Shown here piece by piece: positions 24,304-30,911 of a DNA stretch of 31,844 nt. The first letter of the stretch is position 1. Each line of letters starts with the position of its first letter. The DNA is from an uncultured Polaribacter sp. GTDB lineage: Bacteria; Bacteroidota; Bacteroidia; Flavobacteriales; Flavobacteriaceae. Both the position numbers and the translations under genes were made by a program. The stretch lies in the NCBI GenBank assembly GCA_937936695.1, contig CALHCK010000034.1:1-31844 (forward strand), written 5' to 3'. Below the pieces are notes generated by a model, which was given only the letters and a program-made list of their open reading frames with translations, had not been told where the DNA came from and made no database searches.

Positions 24304-24855
24304 TTAATTTTTTTTGAATGGTAAACCTAATTCTCCTAATAATGATTTCGCTTCTTTATCAGTGTCTGCAGATGTTACAAAAGTAATATCCATTCCATTG
24401 ATTTTTTTAACTTGATCAATATTAATCTCTGGGTAAATGATTTGTTCAGTAATTCCTAAATTGTAATTACCTCTACCATCAAATCCGTTAGCTTTTATAC
24501 CGTTAAAGTCTCTTACACGAGGTAAAGATGCTGTAACTAATCTGTCTAAAAACTCGTACATTTTGTCTCCACGTAAAGTAACTTTAACACCAATTGGCAT
24601 TCCTTTACGTAATTTAAATGCAGCAACATCTTTTTTAGATAAAGTAGCAATAGCTTTTTGACCAGTAATTTTAGTCAATTCTTCTAAGGCATAATCTATT
24701 AATTTCTTATCTGCAATTGCAGCACCAACACCTTTAGAAACAACAATCTTTTCTAATTTAGGTACTTGCATTACATTTTTATAACTGAATTCTTCAGTAA
24801 GAGCACTTATTACTCTTTCTTTGTATTCTGCTTTTAATCTTGGTACGTAACTCAT
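24304..24855 (-). CDS. rplE: 50S ribosomal protein uL5
   Basis: At 183 residues this is a complete L5, which binds 5S rRNA and contacts the P-site tRNA. Visible are MSYVPRLKAEYKERVISALT, YKNVMQVPKLEKIVVSKGVG, the LRKGMPIGVKVTLRG segment, LPRVRDFNGIKANGFDGRGN and YNLGITEQIIYPEI. It lies 8 bases after rplX and 3 bases before rpsN. Confidence 0.98.
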   Translation of the reverse strand: MSYVPRLKAEYKERVISALTEEFSYKNVMQVPKLEKIVVSKGVGAAIADKKLIDYALEELTKITGQKAIATLSKKDVAAFKLRKGMPIGVKVTLRGDKMYEFLDRLVTASLPRVRDFNGIKANGFDGRGNYNLGITEQIIYPEINIDQVKKINGMDITFVTSADTDKEAKSLLGELGLPFKKN

Positions 24856-24863
24856 GATTATTC

Positions 24864-25166
24864 TTATTTTTTAGTTTTTTTAGAGATTCTAGATTTAGTA
24901 CCTCCATCAACTTGATAACCTACTCTTACAGCAACACCATCTTCTACTAACATTACGTTAGATATATGTAATGAAGCTTCTTTTTTTACAATACCACCTT
25001 GAGGATTTTGAGCACTTGGTTTAGTGTGCTTAGAAACTAAGTTTACACCTTCTACTAATACTCTATCTTTATCCTTAATGATTTGTAAAACTTTACCTTC
25101 AGATCCTTTATGATCTCCTGCAATTACTTTTACAGTATCTCCTGATTTTATTTTGAACTTCTTCAT
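24864..25166 (-). CDS. rplX: 50S ribosomal protein uL24
   Basis: This 100-residue assembly-initiator protein carries a KOW motif (IKSGDTVKVIAGDHKGSEGK) followed by VLVEGVNLVSKHTKPSAQNP and QGGIVKKEASLHISNVML, the standard L24 layout. It binds 23S rRNA early in 50S assembly. It lies 12 bases after rplN. Confidence 0.97.
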   Translation of the reverse strand: MKKFKIKSGDTVKVIAGDHKGSEGKVLQIIKDKDRVLVEGVNLVSKHTKPSAQNPQGGIVKKEASLHISNVMLVEDGVAVRVGYQVDGGTKSRISKKTKK

Positions 25167-25178
25167 TTTATTAATGAT

Positions 25179-25547
25179 TTAAAGCACTTCAGGTGCTAAT
25201 GATACTATTTTCATGAATTGTTTCTCACGAAGTTCACGAGCCACAGGTCCAAATACACGAGTTCCTCTCATCTCCTCTGTAGGATTTAAAAGTACACATG
25301 CATTATCATCAAATCTGATATAAGATCCGTCTTTACGTCTAACTTCTTTTTTAGTTCTTACAACAACTGCTCTAGATACTTGACCTTTTTTTACAGTTCC
25401 GTTAGGAGTTGCAGATTTAACAGTTACAACAATCTTGTCTCCAATACTTGCGTAACGTTTTTTTGTACCTCCTAAAACTCTAATTACTAAAACTTCTTTA
25501 GCTCCAGTATTATCTGCTACTTTTAATCTTGATTCTGTTTGTAACAT
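25179..25547 (-). CDS. rplN: 50S ribosomal protein uL14
   Basis: At 122 residues this is a complete L14: MLQTESRLKVADNTGAKEVL, VIRVLGGTKKRYASIGD, VRRKDGSYIRFDDNACVLLN and RGTRVFGPVARELREKQFMK. It forms part of the 30S-50S interface and the docking site of the silencing factor RsfS. It lies one base after rpsQ. Confidence 0.98.
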   Translation of the reverse strand: MLQTESRLKVADNTGAKEVLVIRVLGGTKKRYASIGDKIVVTVKSATPNGTVKKGQVSRAVVVRTKKEVRRKDGSYIRFDDNACVLLNPTEEMRGTRVFGPVARELREKQFMKIVSLAPEVL

Positions 25548-25548
25548 A

Positions 25549-25806
25549 TTATTTAGCTCTTTCTAGGATTTCTACTAATCTCCAACGTTTAGATTTACTC
25601 ATAGGTCTAGTTTCCATGATCCTAACAGTATCTCCTTCGTTGCAATCATTCTTTTCGTCGTGTGCAACATACTTCTTAGTCTTTAATACGAACTTTCCGT
25701 ACATTGGGTGTTTTACTCTTTTTGTTTCAGATACAACAATAGATTTCTCCATTTTGCTACTAGAAACAACACCAATTCTCTCTTTTCTAAGATTTCTTTT
25801 TTCCAT
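25549..25806 (-). CDS. rpsQ: 30S ribosomal protein uS17
   Basis: This 85-residue OB-fold protein binds 16S rRNA early in assembly. It shows RKERIGVVSSSKMEKSIVVS, HPMYGKFVLKTKKYVAHDEK and the conserved GDTVRIMETRPMSKSKRWRL. The stop lies one base before the rplN start, so the two are probably translationally coupled. The opposite-strand open frame here (25529-25912) is an antisense shadow. Confidence 0.98.
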   Translation of the reverse strand: MEKRNLRKERIGVVSSSKMEKSIVVSETKRVKHPMYGKFVLKTKKYVAHDEKNDCNEGDTVRIMETRPMSKSKRWRLVEILERAK

Positions 25807-25826
25807 CTTTAAAACTGACTATAGAA

Positions 25827-26018
25827 TTATTGTAATTCTCTTTTTGTTAATTCTGTTGCAATTCTTGCTACAGTTCTTCTTAAGCTTCTTAATTGCAATG
25901 GGTTCTCCATAGGAGTTATTGCATGTGAAACCTTAAGATCAGTATAATTCTTTTGCAACGCTCCCAACTTCTCATTAAGATCTGCTGTAGATAATTCTTT
26001 TATTTCTGATTGTTTCAT
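25827..26018 (-). CDS. rpmC: 50S ribosomal protein uL29
   Basis: This 63-residue, two-helix protein matches L29: MKQSEIKELSTADLNEKLGA, then LQKNYTDLKVSHAITPMENP and LRSLRRTVARIATELTKREL. It lies at the polypeptide tunnel exit next to L23, where SRP and trigger factor dock. It is 11 bases after rplP and 20 bases before rpsQ. Confidence 0.97.
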   Translation of the reverse strand: MKQSEIKELSTADLNEKLGALQKNYTDLKVSHAITPMENPLQLRSLRRTVARIATELTKRELQ

Positions 26019-26029
26019 TTCTTTTAGAA

Positions 26030-26461
26030 TTATGCGTTAATATCAAAATCTCTTGCTATAATAAACTTCGTTTTTACAGGAAGTTTTTGAGCTGCTAAAC
26101 GTAAAGCTTCTTTTGCTACTTCAATTGGTACTCCACCAACTTCAAACAAAACTCTACCTGGTTTAATAACTGCAACAAAATGATCTGGTGCTCCTTTACC
26201 CTTACCCATACGTACCTCTAAAGGCTTTTTAGTGATAGGCTTGTCTGGAAATATTTTAATCCATAACTGACCTTCTCTTTTCATATGACGAGTTGCCGCG
26301 ATACGAGCTGCTTCTATTTGACGAGAAGTTAATAAGTTCTGATCTAAAGATTTAATACCAAACATTCCATTAGAAAGTTGATTTCCTCTTTGAGAATTAC
26401 CAGTCATATTCCCTTTCGCCTTCTGTACCTTACGGTATTTTACTCTTTTTGGCTGTAACAT
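26030..26461 (-). CDS. rplP: 50S ribosomal protein uL16
   Basis: At 143 residues this is a complete L16: MLQPKRVKYRKVQKAKGNMT, FGIKSLDQNLLTSRQIEAAR, IAATRHMKREGQLWIKIFPD, PLEVRMGKGKGAPDHFVAVI and KPGRVLFEVGGVPIEVAKEA. It helps position the A-site tRNA and is incorporated late. It lies 22 bases after rpsC. Confidence 0.98.
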   Translation of the reverse strand: MLQPKRVKYRKVQKAKGNMTGNSQRGNQLSNGMFGIKSLDQNLLTSRQIEAARIAATRHMKREGQLWIKIFPDKPITKKPLEVRMGKGKGAPDHFVAVIKPGRVLFEVGGVPIEVAKEALRLAAQKLPVKTKFIIARDFDINA

Positions 26462-26483
26462 TTTTAATTTCTAATTTTAAAAA

Positions 26484-27203
26484 TTATTTTCTTCTACGAG
26501 GTTGACGCTTAGATCTATCACCACCTTTATTACCACCTTGCTTTTTAGACAAGCCAACTAATGGAGATAATTCTCTTTTTCCATAAACCTCACCCTTCAT
26601 AATCCATACTTTAATACCTAATCTTCCGTATTGAGTATGAGCTTCTACAAGTGCATAATCTATATCTGCTCTAAAAGTAGATAAAGGTATTCTACCTTCT
26701 TTATAGTGCTCTGAACGTGCCATTTCTGCTCCATTTAAACGACCAGAAAGCTGAACTTTAATTCCTTCAGCATTCATACGCATAGTAGCCTGAATAGCCA
26801 TCTTTGTAGCTCTTTTATAAGAAATTCTATTTTCTATTTGACGTGCAATACTAGTTGCTACTAATTTAGCATCTAACTCTGGACGTTTAATTTCAAATAT
26901 GTTAATTTGAACTTCTTTACCAGTAATTTTCTTAAGCTCTTCTTTTAACTTGTCTACCTCTTGACCTCCTTTACCAATAATGATACCTGGACGTGCTGTA
27001 GTGATAGTAACGGTTACAAGTTTTAAAGTACGCTCTATTATTACTCTTGATACACTTGCTTTAAATAATCTAGCATTTACATACTTTCTTATTTTATCAT
27101 CTTCAGCAATTTTATCTCCGTAGTCATTACCACCGTACCAGTTAGATTCCCAACCTCTGATGATTCCTAAACGATTTCCTATTGGATTAGTTTTTTGTCC
27201 CAT
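26484..27203 (-). CDS. rpsC: 30S ribosomal protein uS3
   Basis: At 239 residues this is a complete S3, part of the mRNA entry channel and its helicase activity. It starts MGQKTNPIGNRLGIIRGWES, has the type II KH domain with the GxxG loop in RPGIIIGKGGQEVDKLKEEL, the C-terminal domain YKRATKMAIQATMRMNAEGI and LSTFRADIDYALVEAHTQYG, and a basic tail (GGDRSKRQPRRRK). It lies 11 bases after rplV. Confidence 0.98.
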   Translation of the reverse strand: MGQKTNPIGNRLGIIRGWESNWYGGNDYGDKIAEDDKIRKYVNARLFKASVSRVIIERTLKLVTVTITTARPGIIIGKGGQEVDKLKEELKKITGKEVQINIFEIKRPELDAKLVATSIARQIENRISYKRATKMAIQATMRMNAEGIKVQLSGRLNGAEMARSEHYKEGRIPLSTFRADIDYALVEAHTQYGRLGIKVWIMKGEVYGKRELSPLVGLSKKQGGNKGGDRSKRQPRRRK

Positions 27204-27214
27204 TTCTACTTTGA

Positions 27215-27619
27215 TTAATTACTTAAATTTTTACTACCTAACTCTAAAGTAACGTGGTTAGAACGCTTACGAATTCTATGAGCACGCCCTTGTGGAGCTG
27301 GTCTTAATCTTTTTAACATTCCTGCGCTGTCTACACAAATAGACTTAACAAATAAACCTGCGTCTTCTATTGATGCATCTTCGTTTTTAGCTTGCCAGTT
27401 TGCAATTGCAGACAATAACAATTTTTCTAAATTAATAGATGCTTCTTTTGGACTAAATTTTAAGATTTGTAAAGCTTTTTCAACTTCTACTCCTCTAACT
27501 TGATCCGCTACTAAACGCATTTTTCTTGGTGATGTAGGACAGTTAGTAAGCTTAGCAAAAGCACGTTGCTTTTTTGCTGCTTTTAACTGATCTGCCATAT
27601 TTTTTTTACGAACTCCCAT
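27215..27619 (-). CDS. rplV: 50S ribosomal protein uL22
   Basis: This 134-residue L22 lines the nascent-peptide tunnel with its long beta hairpin. The core shows AKLTNCPTSPRKMRLVADQV, LEKLLLSAIANWQAKNEDAS and the hairpin LKRLRPAPQGRAHRIRKRSN. The N-terminus has a ~20-residue basic extension beginning MGVRKKNMADQLKAAKKQRA, similar to other flavobacterial L22 proteins as I recall them. A shorter start at the internal Met (residue 8) is possible but less likely. Confidence 0.96.
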   Translation of the reverse strand: MGVRKKNMADQLKAAKKQRAFAKLTNCPTSPRKMRLVADQVRGVEVEKALQILKFSPKEASINLEKLLLSAIANWQAKNEDASIEDAGLFVKSICVDSAGMLKRLRPAPQGRAHRIRKRSNHVTLELGSKNLSN

Positions 27620-27626
27620 TGCCTAC

Positions 27627-27905
27627 TTATTTTTTTCCTTTATTTTTTGCACCAGCGTGTCCTCTAAAAGAACGAGTTGGTGAAAATTCGCCTAATTTAT
27701 GCCCTACCATGTTTTCAGTAACATATACTGGTACAAACTGACGTCCGTTATGAACAGCAATCGTTTGTCCTACAAAATCTGGAGTAATCATACTTGCTCT
27801 TGACCAAGTTTTGATTACTGTTTTGTTACCAGCCTCTACATTAGCTAACACTTTTTTCTCTAATTTATAGTGAACGTAAGGTCCTTTTTTTAATGATCTT
27901 GCCAT
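27627..27905 (-). CDS. rpsS: 30S ribosomal protein uS19
   Basis: At 92 residues this is a complete S19 of the 30S head: MARSLKKGPYVHYKLEKKVL, IKTWSRASMITPDFVGQTIA, VHNGRQFVPVYVTENMVGHK and LGEFSPTRSFRGHAGAKNKG. It forms a heterodimer with S13. It lies 7 bases after rplB and 7 bases before rplV. Confidence 0.98.
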   Translation of the reverse strand: MARSLKKGPYVHYKLEKKVLANVEAGNKTVIKTWSRASMITPDFVGQTIAVHNGRQFVPVYVTENMVGHKLGEFSPTRSFRGHAGAKNKGKK

Positions 27906-27912
27906 AACTTAA

Positions 27913-28737
27913 TTATTTCTTTCTACGTTCTATAATATACTTATTACTAGCTTTAGTCTTAGATCTTGTTTTGTAACCTTTAGCAGGTATACCGTTTCTA
28001 GATCTTGGATGACCTCCTGAAGAACGTCCTTCACCACCTCCCATTGGGTGATCAACTGGATTCATTCTTACAGCGTTAACTCTTGGTCTTCTACCTAACC
28101 ATCTTCTTCTACCTGCTTTACCAGATACTAATAATTGATGATCTGAGTTAGATACAACTCCAATTGTAGCAAGACATGTTAACAAGATTAATCTTGTTTC
28201 ACCAGAAGGTAACTTAACTGTTGCATATTTACCATCTCTTGCCATTAACTGAGCAAAAGAACCAGCAGAACGAGCCATAACAGCTCCTTGACCTGGACGT
28301 AATTCTATACATGAAATTGTAGTTCCTAAAGGAATTTCGCTTAAAGGCATTGCGTTTCCAATTTCTGGTGCAATGTTGTTTCCTGAAATAATAGTTTGAC
28401 CTACTTTTAAACCGTTTTGTGCAATTACATAACGCTTTTCTCCATCAGCATAACTAAGTAAAGCAATAAATGCAGTACGGTTTGGATCGTACTCTATAGT
28501 TTTTACTGTAGCAGGAATACCATTTTTATCTCTTTTAAAATCGATAATACGGTATCTTTGTTTATGACCACCTCCTATATTACGAGTTGTCATTCTACCC
28601 TGACTGTTTCGACCTCCAGATCTTTTTTTCGGAGCAAGTAAACTTTTCTCCGGCTTATCAGTTGTTATGGTGTCGAACCCATTTACAACTCTAAAACGCT
28701 GACCTGGTGTTATTGGTTTTAATTTTCTAACTGACAT
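27913..28737 (-). CDS. rplB: 50S ribosomal protein uL2
   Basis: At 274 residues this is a complete L2, required for subunit association and peptidyl-transferase centre architecture. Visible are VRKLKPITPGQRFRVVNGFD, the RNA-binding SAGSFAQLMARDGKYATVKL, SGETRLILLTCLATIG and the C-terminal GRAGRRRWLGRRPRVNAVRM, NPVDHPMGGGEGRSSGGHPR, which contains the conserved His near the catalytic centre. It lies 11 bases after rplW. Confidence 0.98.
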   Translation of the reverse strand: MSVRKLKPITPGQRFRVVNGFDTITTDKPEKSLLAPKKRSGGRNSQGRMTTRNIGGGHKQRYRIIDFKRDKNGIPATVKTIEYDPNRTAFIALLSYADGEKRYVIAQNGLKVGQTIISGNNIAPEIGNAMPLSEIPLGTTISCIELRPGQGAVMARSAGSFAQLMARDGKYATVKLPSGETRLILLTCLATIGVVSNSDHQLLVSGKAGRRRWLGRRPRVNAVRMNPVDHPMGGGEGRSSGGHPRSRNGIPAKGYKTRSKTKASNKYIIERRKK

Positions 28738-28748
28738 TTGTCTTTTTC

Positions 28749-29039
28749 TTAAAGATTGTTATAAAAATCAATACTTTCTCCTTCTGCTACTTGCACTATG
28801 GCTTTTTTATACCCACTCTTAATACCAGTTACTAAACCTTTTTTAGTAAACTTAGTATTTCTTTGAATTGGGTAATTTAAAGTCTTAACGCTTAAAATAG
28901 AAACTCCGTAAGCTGATTCAACAGCATCTTTAATTTCTAATTTATTAGCTTTTTTATCTACTACAAACGCATAACGATTAAATAATTCACTATCGTTAGT
29001 AGCTTTTTCCGTAATAATAGGTTTTATTAAAATACTCAT
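28749..29039 (-). CDS. rplW: 50S ribosomal protein uL23
   Basis: This 96-residue protein sits at the tunnel exit and is the docking site of trigger factor and SRP. It shows MSILIKPIITEKATNDSELF, NRYAFVVDKKANKLEIKDAV and ESAYGVSILSVKTLNYP, followed by the basic loop. Length and order (after rplD by 9 bases, before rplB) are standard. Confidence 0.97.
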   Translation of the reverse strand: MSILIKPIITEKATNDSELFNRYAFVVDKKANKLEIKDAVESAYGVSILSVKTLNYPIQRNTKFTKKGLVTGIKSGYKKAIVQVAEGESIDFYNNL

Positions 29040-29048
29040 TTTGAATCC

Positions 29049-29678
29049 CTATTTGCTTAAATTTGTATTAATTCCTTCTAAAGAACCTTCTGTTAACACT
29101 ACTTTGTTAGCGTTTAAAACACCATAAGTATTAATTTCTGAAGCTTTTACTACTTTAGAGTTTTTTAAATTACGTGATGATAAATAAATATTTGAATTAT
29201 CATTACCTAAAACAAACAATGATTTTTTAGTATCTAACTCTAATGCTTTTAAAACATCTACAAAGTTTTTTGTCTTTGGAGAATCAAAAGTAAAATCTTC
29301 AATTACTACTAAATTATTATCATTTGCTTGAATACTTAAAGCAGATTTACGAGCTAAACGCTTTAAGTTTTTATTCAATTTAAAAGAATAATTTCTTGGT
29401 CTTGGACCAAACATACGTCCACCACCTCTAAAAACACCAGACTTGATAGAACCTGCTCTTGCAGTACCAGTTCCTTTTTGTTTTTTAATCTTTTTTGTAG
29501 AACCAGCAATCTCTGCTCTTTCTTTAGATTTGTGAGTACCTTGTCTTTGGTTAGCTAAGTACTGCTTTACATCTAAATAGATCGCATGATCATTAGGTTC
29601 AACTCCGAATACATCTTTAGAAAGTTCAACTTTTCTACCTGTATCTTTTCCTGTAATATCTAAAACTGCTACTTCCAT
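29049..29678 (-). CDS. rplD: 50S ribosomal protein uL4
   Basis: At 209 residues this is a complete L4 with its tunnel-constriction loop: QRQGTHKSKERAEIAGSTKK, KKQKGTGTARAGSIKSGVFR, GGGRMFGPRPRNYSFKLNKN. In E. coli L4 also represses the S10 operon by binding the mRNA leader. Here an unusual long leader lies ahead of the first gene downstream of rpsJ, rplC, so L4 is one candidate ligand. The ATG shares its first base with the final base of the rplC stop codon. Confidence 0.98.
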   Translation of the reverse strand: MEVAVLDITGKDTGRKVELSKDVFGVEPNDHAIYLDVKQYLANQRQGTHKSKERAEIAGSTKKIKKQKGTGTARAGSIKSGVFRGGGRMFGPRPRNYSFKLNKNLKRLARKSALSIQANDNNLVVIEDFTFDSPKTKNFVDVLKALELDTKKSLFVLGNDNSNIYLSSRNLKNSKVVKASEINTYGVLNANKVVLTEGSLEGINTNLSK

Positions 29679-30295
29679 TATTTCTGAATAGTTACAAAAG
29701 CATTTTTGTGTCCAGGAATAGCTCCTTTAACAACAAGTAAGTTCTTTTCAGCAACTACTTTTAATACTCTTAAGTTTTGTACTTTCACTTTATCTCCACC
29801 CATTCTTCCTGCCATACGCATTCCTTTGAATACTCTTGCAGGATATGATGCAGCACCAATAGAACCAGGAGCTCTTAAACGGTTATGCTGACCGTGAGTA
29901 GCTTGACCTACACCACCGAAACCATGACGTTTTACAACACCCTGAAATCCTTTACCTTTAGAAACACCTGATACATCGACAAACTCGCCTTCTTCAAAAT
30001 GATCTACAGTAATAGAATCACCTAATTTGTACTGATCTTCAAACCCTTGAAATTCAACGACTTTTTTCTTAGCAGTGGTACCAGCTTTTTTAAAGTGGCC
30101 ATCTAACGCTTTGTTAGAACTCTTTGCTTTTTTGTCATCGAAACCAAGCTGTAACGCATTGTAGCCGTCAACCTCTTCGGTTCTGACTTGGGTAACAACG
30201 CAAGGACCTGCTTCGATTACTGTACAAGGAATATTCTTCCCGTTTTCATCAAATAAGCTGGTCATTCCAATTTTTCTTCCTATTAACCCAGACAT
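29678..30295 (-). CDS. rplC: 50S ribosomal protein uL3
   Basis: At 205 residues this is a complete L3, one of the first 50S assembly proteins. It shows MSGLIGRKIGMTSLFDENGK, PCTVIEAGPCVVTQVRTEEV, the central loop KGKGFQGVVKRHGFGGVGQA, THGQHNRLRAPGSIGAASYP and VFKGMRMAGRMGGDKVKVQN. It is separated from rpsJ by 291 bases with a terminator, promoter and structured leader, so it appears to head its own transcript. Confidence 0.98.
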   Translation of the reverse strand: MSGLIGRKIGMTSLFDENGKNIPCTVIEAGPCVVTQVRTEEVDGYNALQLGFDDKKAKSSNKALDGHFKKAGTTAKKKVVEFQGFEDQYKLGDSITVDHFEEGEFVDVSGVSKGKGFQGVVKRHGFGGVGQATHGQHNRLRAPGSIGAASYPARVFKGMRMAGRMGGDKVKVQNLRVLKVVAEKNLLVVKGAIPGHKNAFVTIQK

Positions 30296-30308
30296 TAAGT
30301 TAAAATTT

Positions 30309-30339
30309 TAGACGATAGATCATATATCCAGCGCGTCTA
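30309..30339 (-). ncRNA. Hairpin just ahead of rplC
   Basis: In the mRNA, TAGACG (plus 30334-30339) pairs with CGTCTA (30309-30314), 6 bp with three G-C pairs, enclosing 19 nt (CGCTGGATATATGATCTAT) with scope for inner pairing. It lies 14 nt before the rplC ATG and no long U-run follows, so it is a candidate translational control element rather than a terminator. A second small perfect hairpin, GAAACT-TT-AGTTTC, lies just upstream (about 30361-30374). Confidence 0.4.
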
Positions 30340-30396
30340 TTATTAATAATTATTTATTTGAAACTAAAGTTTCTATTTTGTCTTTTGCTTTTCAGT

Positions 30397-30439
30397 AAAA
30401 AAAAAGCGCAAAAACAAATTCTACGCTGATTTTGTTTTT
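30397..30439 (-). promoter_or_regulatory. Attenuator-like element in the rplC leader
   Basis: In the mRNA, AGCG (plus 30424-30427) can pair with CGCT (30405-30408), directly followed by about eight U: a weak, GC-based terminator-like hairpin. An alternative stem, AAAAACAAA with TTTGTTTTT (30431-30439 with 30410-30418), places AGCG in its loop, so the two folds exclude each other or form a pseudoknot. The stop codon of the leader ORF lies immediately beside the AGCG arm. Confidence 0.4.
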
Positions 30440-30471
30440 TCCGTTTTTCTTTCGCGAAACGCTCCAGACAT
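30421..30471 (-). CDS. Possible 16-codon leader peptide ahead of rplC
   Basis: An ATG-to-TAG frame encodes MSGAFRERKTEKTKSA, starting with the same Met-Ser-Gly as rplC and rich in Lys/Arg. It is noticeably more GC-rich than the surrounding AT-rich leader and uses codons such as GCG and CGC that are scarce in neighbouring genes; it also contains the palindrome TTTCGCGAAA. It falls inside the predicted leader transcript and ends on the attenuator-like hairpin. It may be a leader peptide, or the GC-rich part may be RNA structure that happens to be open. No homolog is known to me. Confidence 0.3.
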   Translation of the reverse strand: MSGAFRERKTEKTKSA

Positions 30472-30506
30472 GTATCTTTAACTAATTTTCATTAATTAAA
30501 GGGTTT

Positions 30507-30521
30507 CCCTAATTATTAGGG
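30507..30521. repeat. Dyad at the predicted rplC transcription start
   Basis: CCCTAAT and ATTAGGG are perfect 7-base arms around one central base, 5 bases downstream of the -7 box. The 3' arm's AGGG can alternatively pair with the next CCCT (plus 30500-30503) as AGGG-AAA-CCCT. It could be an operator over the start site or a 5'-terminal mRNA hairpin. Confidence 0.4.
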
Positions 30522-30525
30522 ATTG

Positions 30526-30533
30526 CAAAAATA
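30526..30533 (-). promoter_or_regulatory. Predicted promoter of the rplC ribosomal operon (-7 box)
   Basis: On the minus strand this reads TATTTTTG, exactly matching TAnnTTTG, and lies immediately after the rpsJ terminator. Transcription would start near 30519 and give a ~225-nt leader to rplC. No clear -33 TTG is visible, as the terminator stem occupies that position. Confidence 0.5.
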
Positions 30534-30534
30534 T

Positions 30535-30571
30535 AAAAAACTTTCGGTTTAAAAAAATTAAACCGAAAGTT
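30535..30571 (-). terminator. Intrinsic terminator after rpsJ
   Basis: A perfect 12-bp stem (AACTTTCGGTTT on plus 30539-30550 with AAACCGAAAGTT at 30560-30571) with a 9-nt loop is followed on the minus strand by a U-rich stretch (UUUU AUAUUUUU). It starts about 16 bases after the rpsJ stop and would end or attenuate the fusA-rpsJ transcript before rplC. Confidence 0.85.
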
Positions 30572-30586
30572 AGTATTTTATTGTAA

Positions 30587-30892
30587 TTAAACTTTAATCT
30601 CTACCTCAACACCGCTTGGTAATTCTAATTTCATTAAAGCATCAATAGTTTTTGAAGAAGAACTATAAATGTCTAATAATCTTTTGTAAGCAGCTAATTG
30701 AAATTGCTCTCTAGATTTTTTGTTTACGTGTGGAGAACGTAATACTGTAAAAATCTTTTTATGTGTTGGTAATGGTATTGGTCCGTTTACAACAGCACCA
30801 GTACTTTTTACCGTCTTAACAATTTTTTCAGCAGATTTATCTACTAAATTGTAATCGTAAGACTTTAATTTAATTCTAATTTTTTGACTCAT
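30587..30892 (-). CDS. rpsJ: 30S ribosomal protein uS10
   Basis: At 101 residues this is a complete S10, also a NusB partner in antitermination: MSQKIRIKLKSYDYNLVDKS, AEKIVKTVKSTGAVVNGPIP, LPTHKKIFTVLRSPHVNKKS and REQFQLAAYKRLLDIYSSSS. I chose the ATG at 30892, which gives the standard S10 start; a longer frame to 30931 begins on TTG and overlaps the fusA end. It follows fusA by 19 bases, the Bacteroidetes str-type arrangement without an intervening tuf. Confidence 0.98.
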   Translation of the reverse strand: MSQKIRIKLKSYDYNLVDKSAEKIVKTVKSTGAVVNGPIPLPTHKKIFTVLRSPHVNKKSREQFQLAAYKRLLDIYSSSSKTIDALMKLELPSGVEVEIKV

Positions 30893-30911
30893 CTTATATA
30901 ATTTAGTAGGA

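Noticed and set aside
25529..25912. 127-residue hydrophobic plus-strand frame
   Set aside because: It is the complement of rpsQ and rpmC; its membrane-like composition comes from the antisense of Lys/Arg-rich codons.
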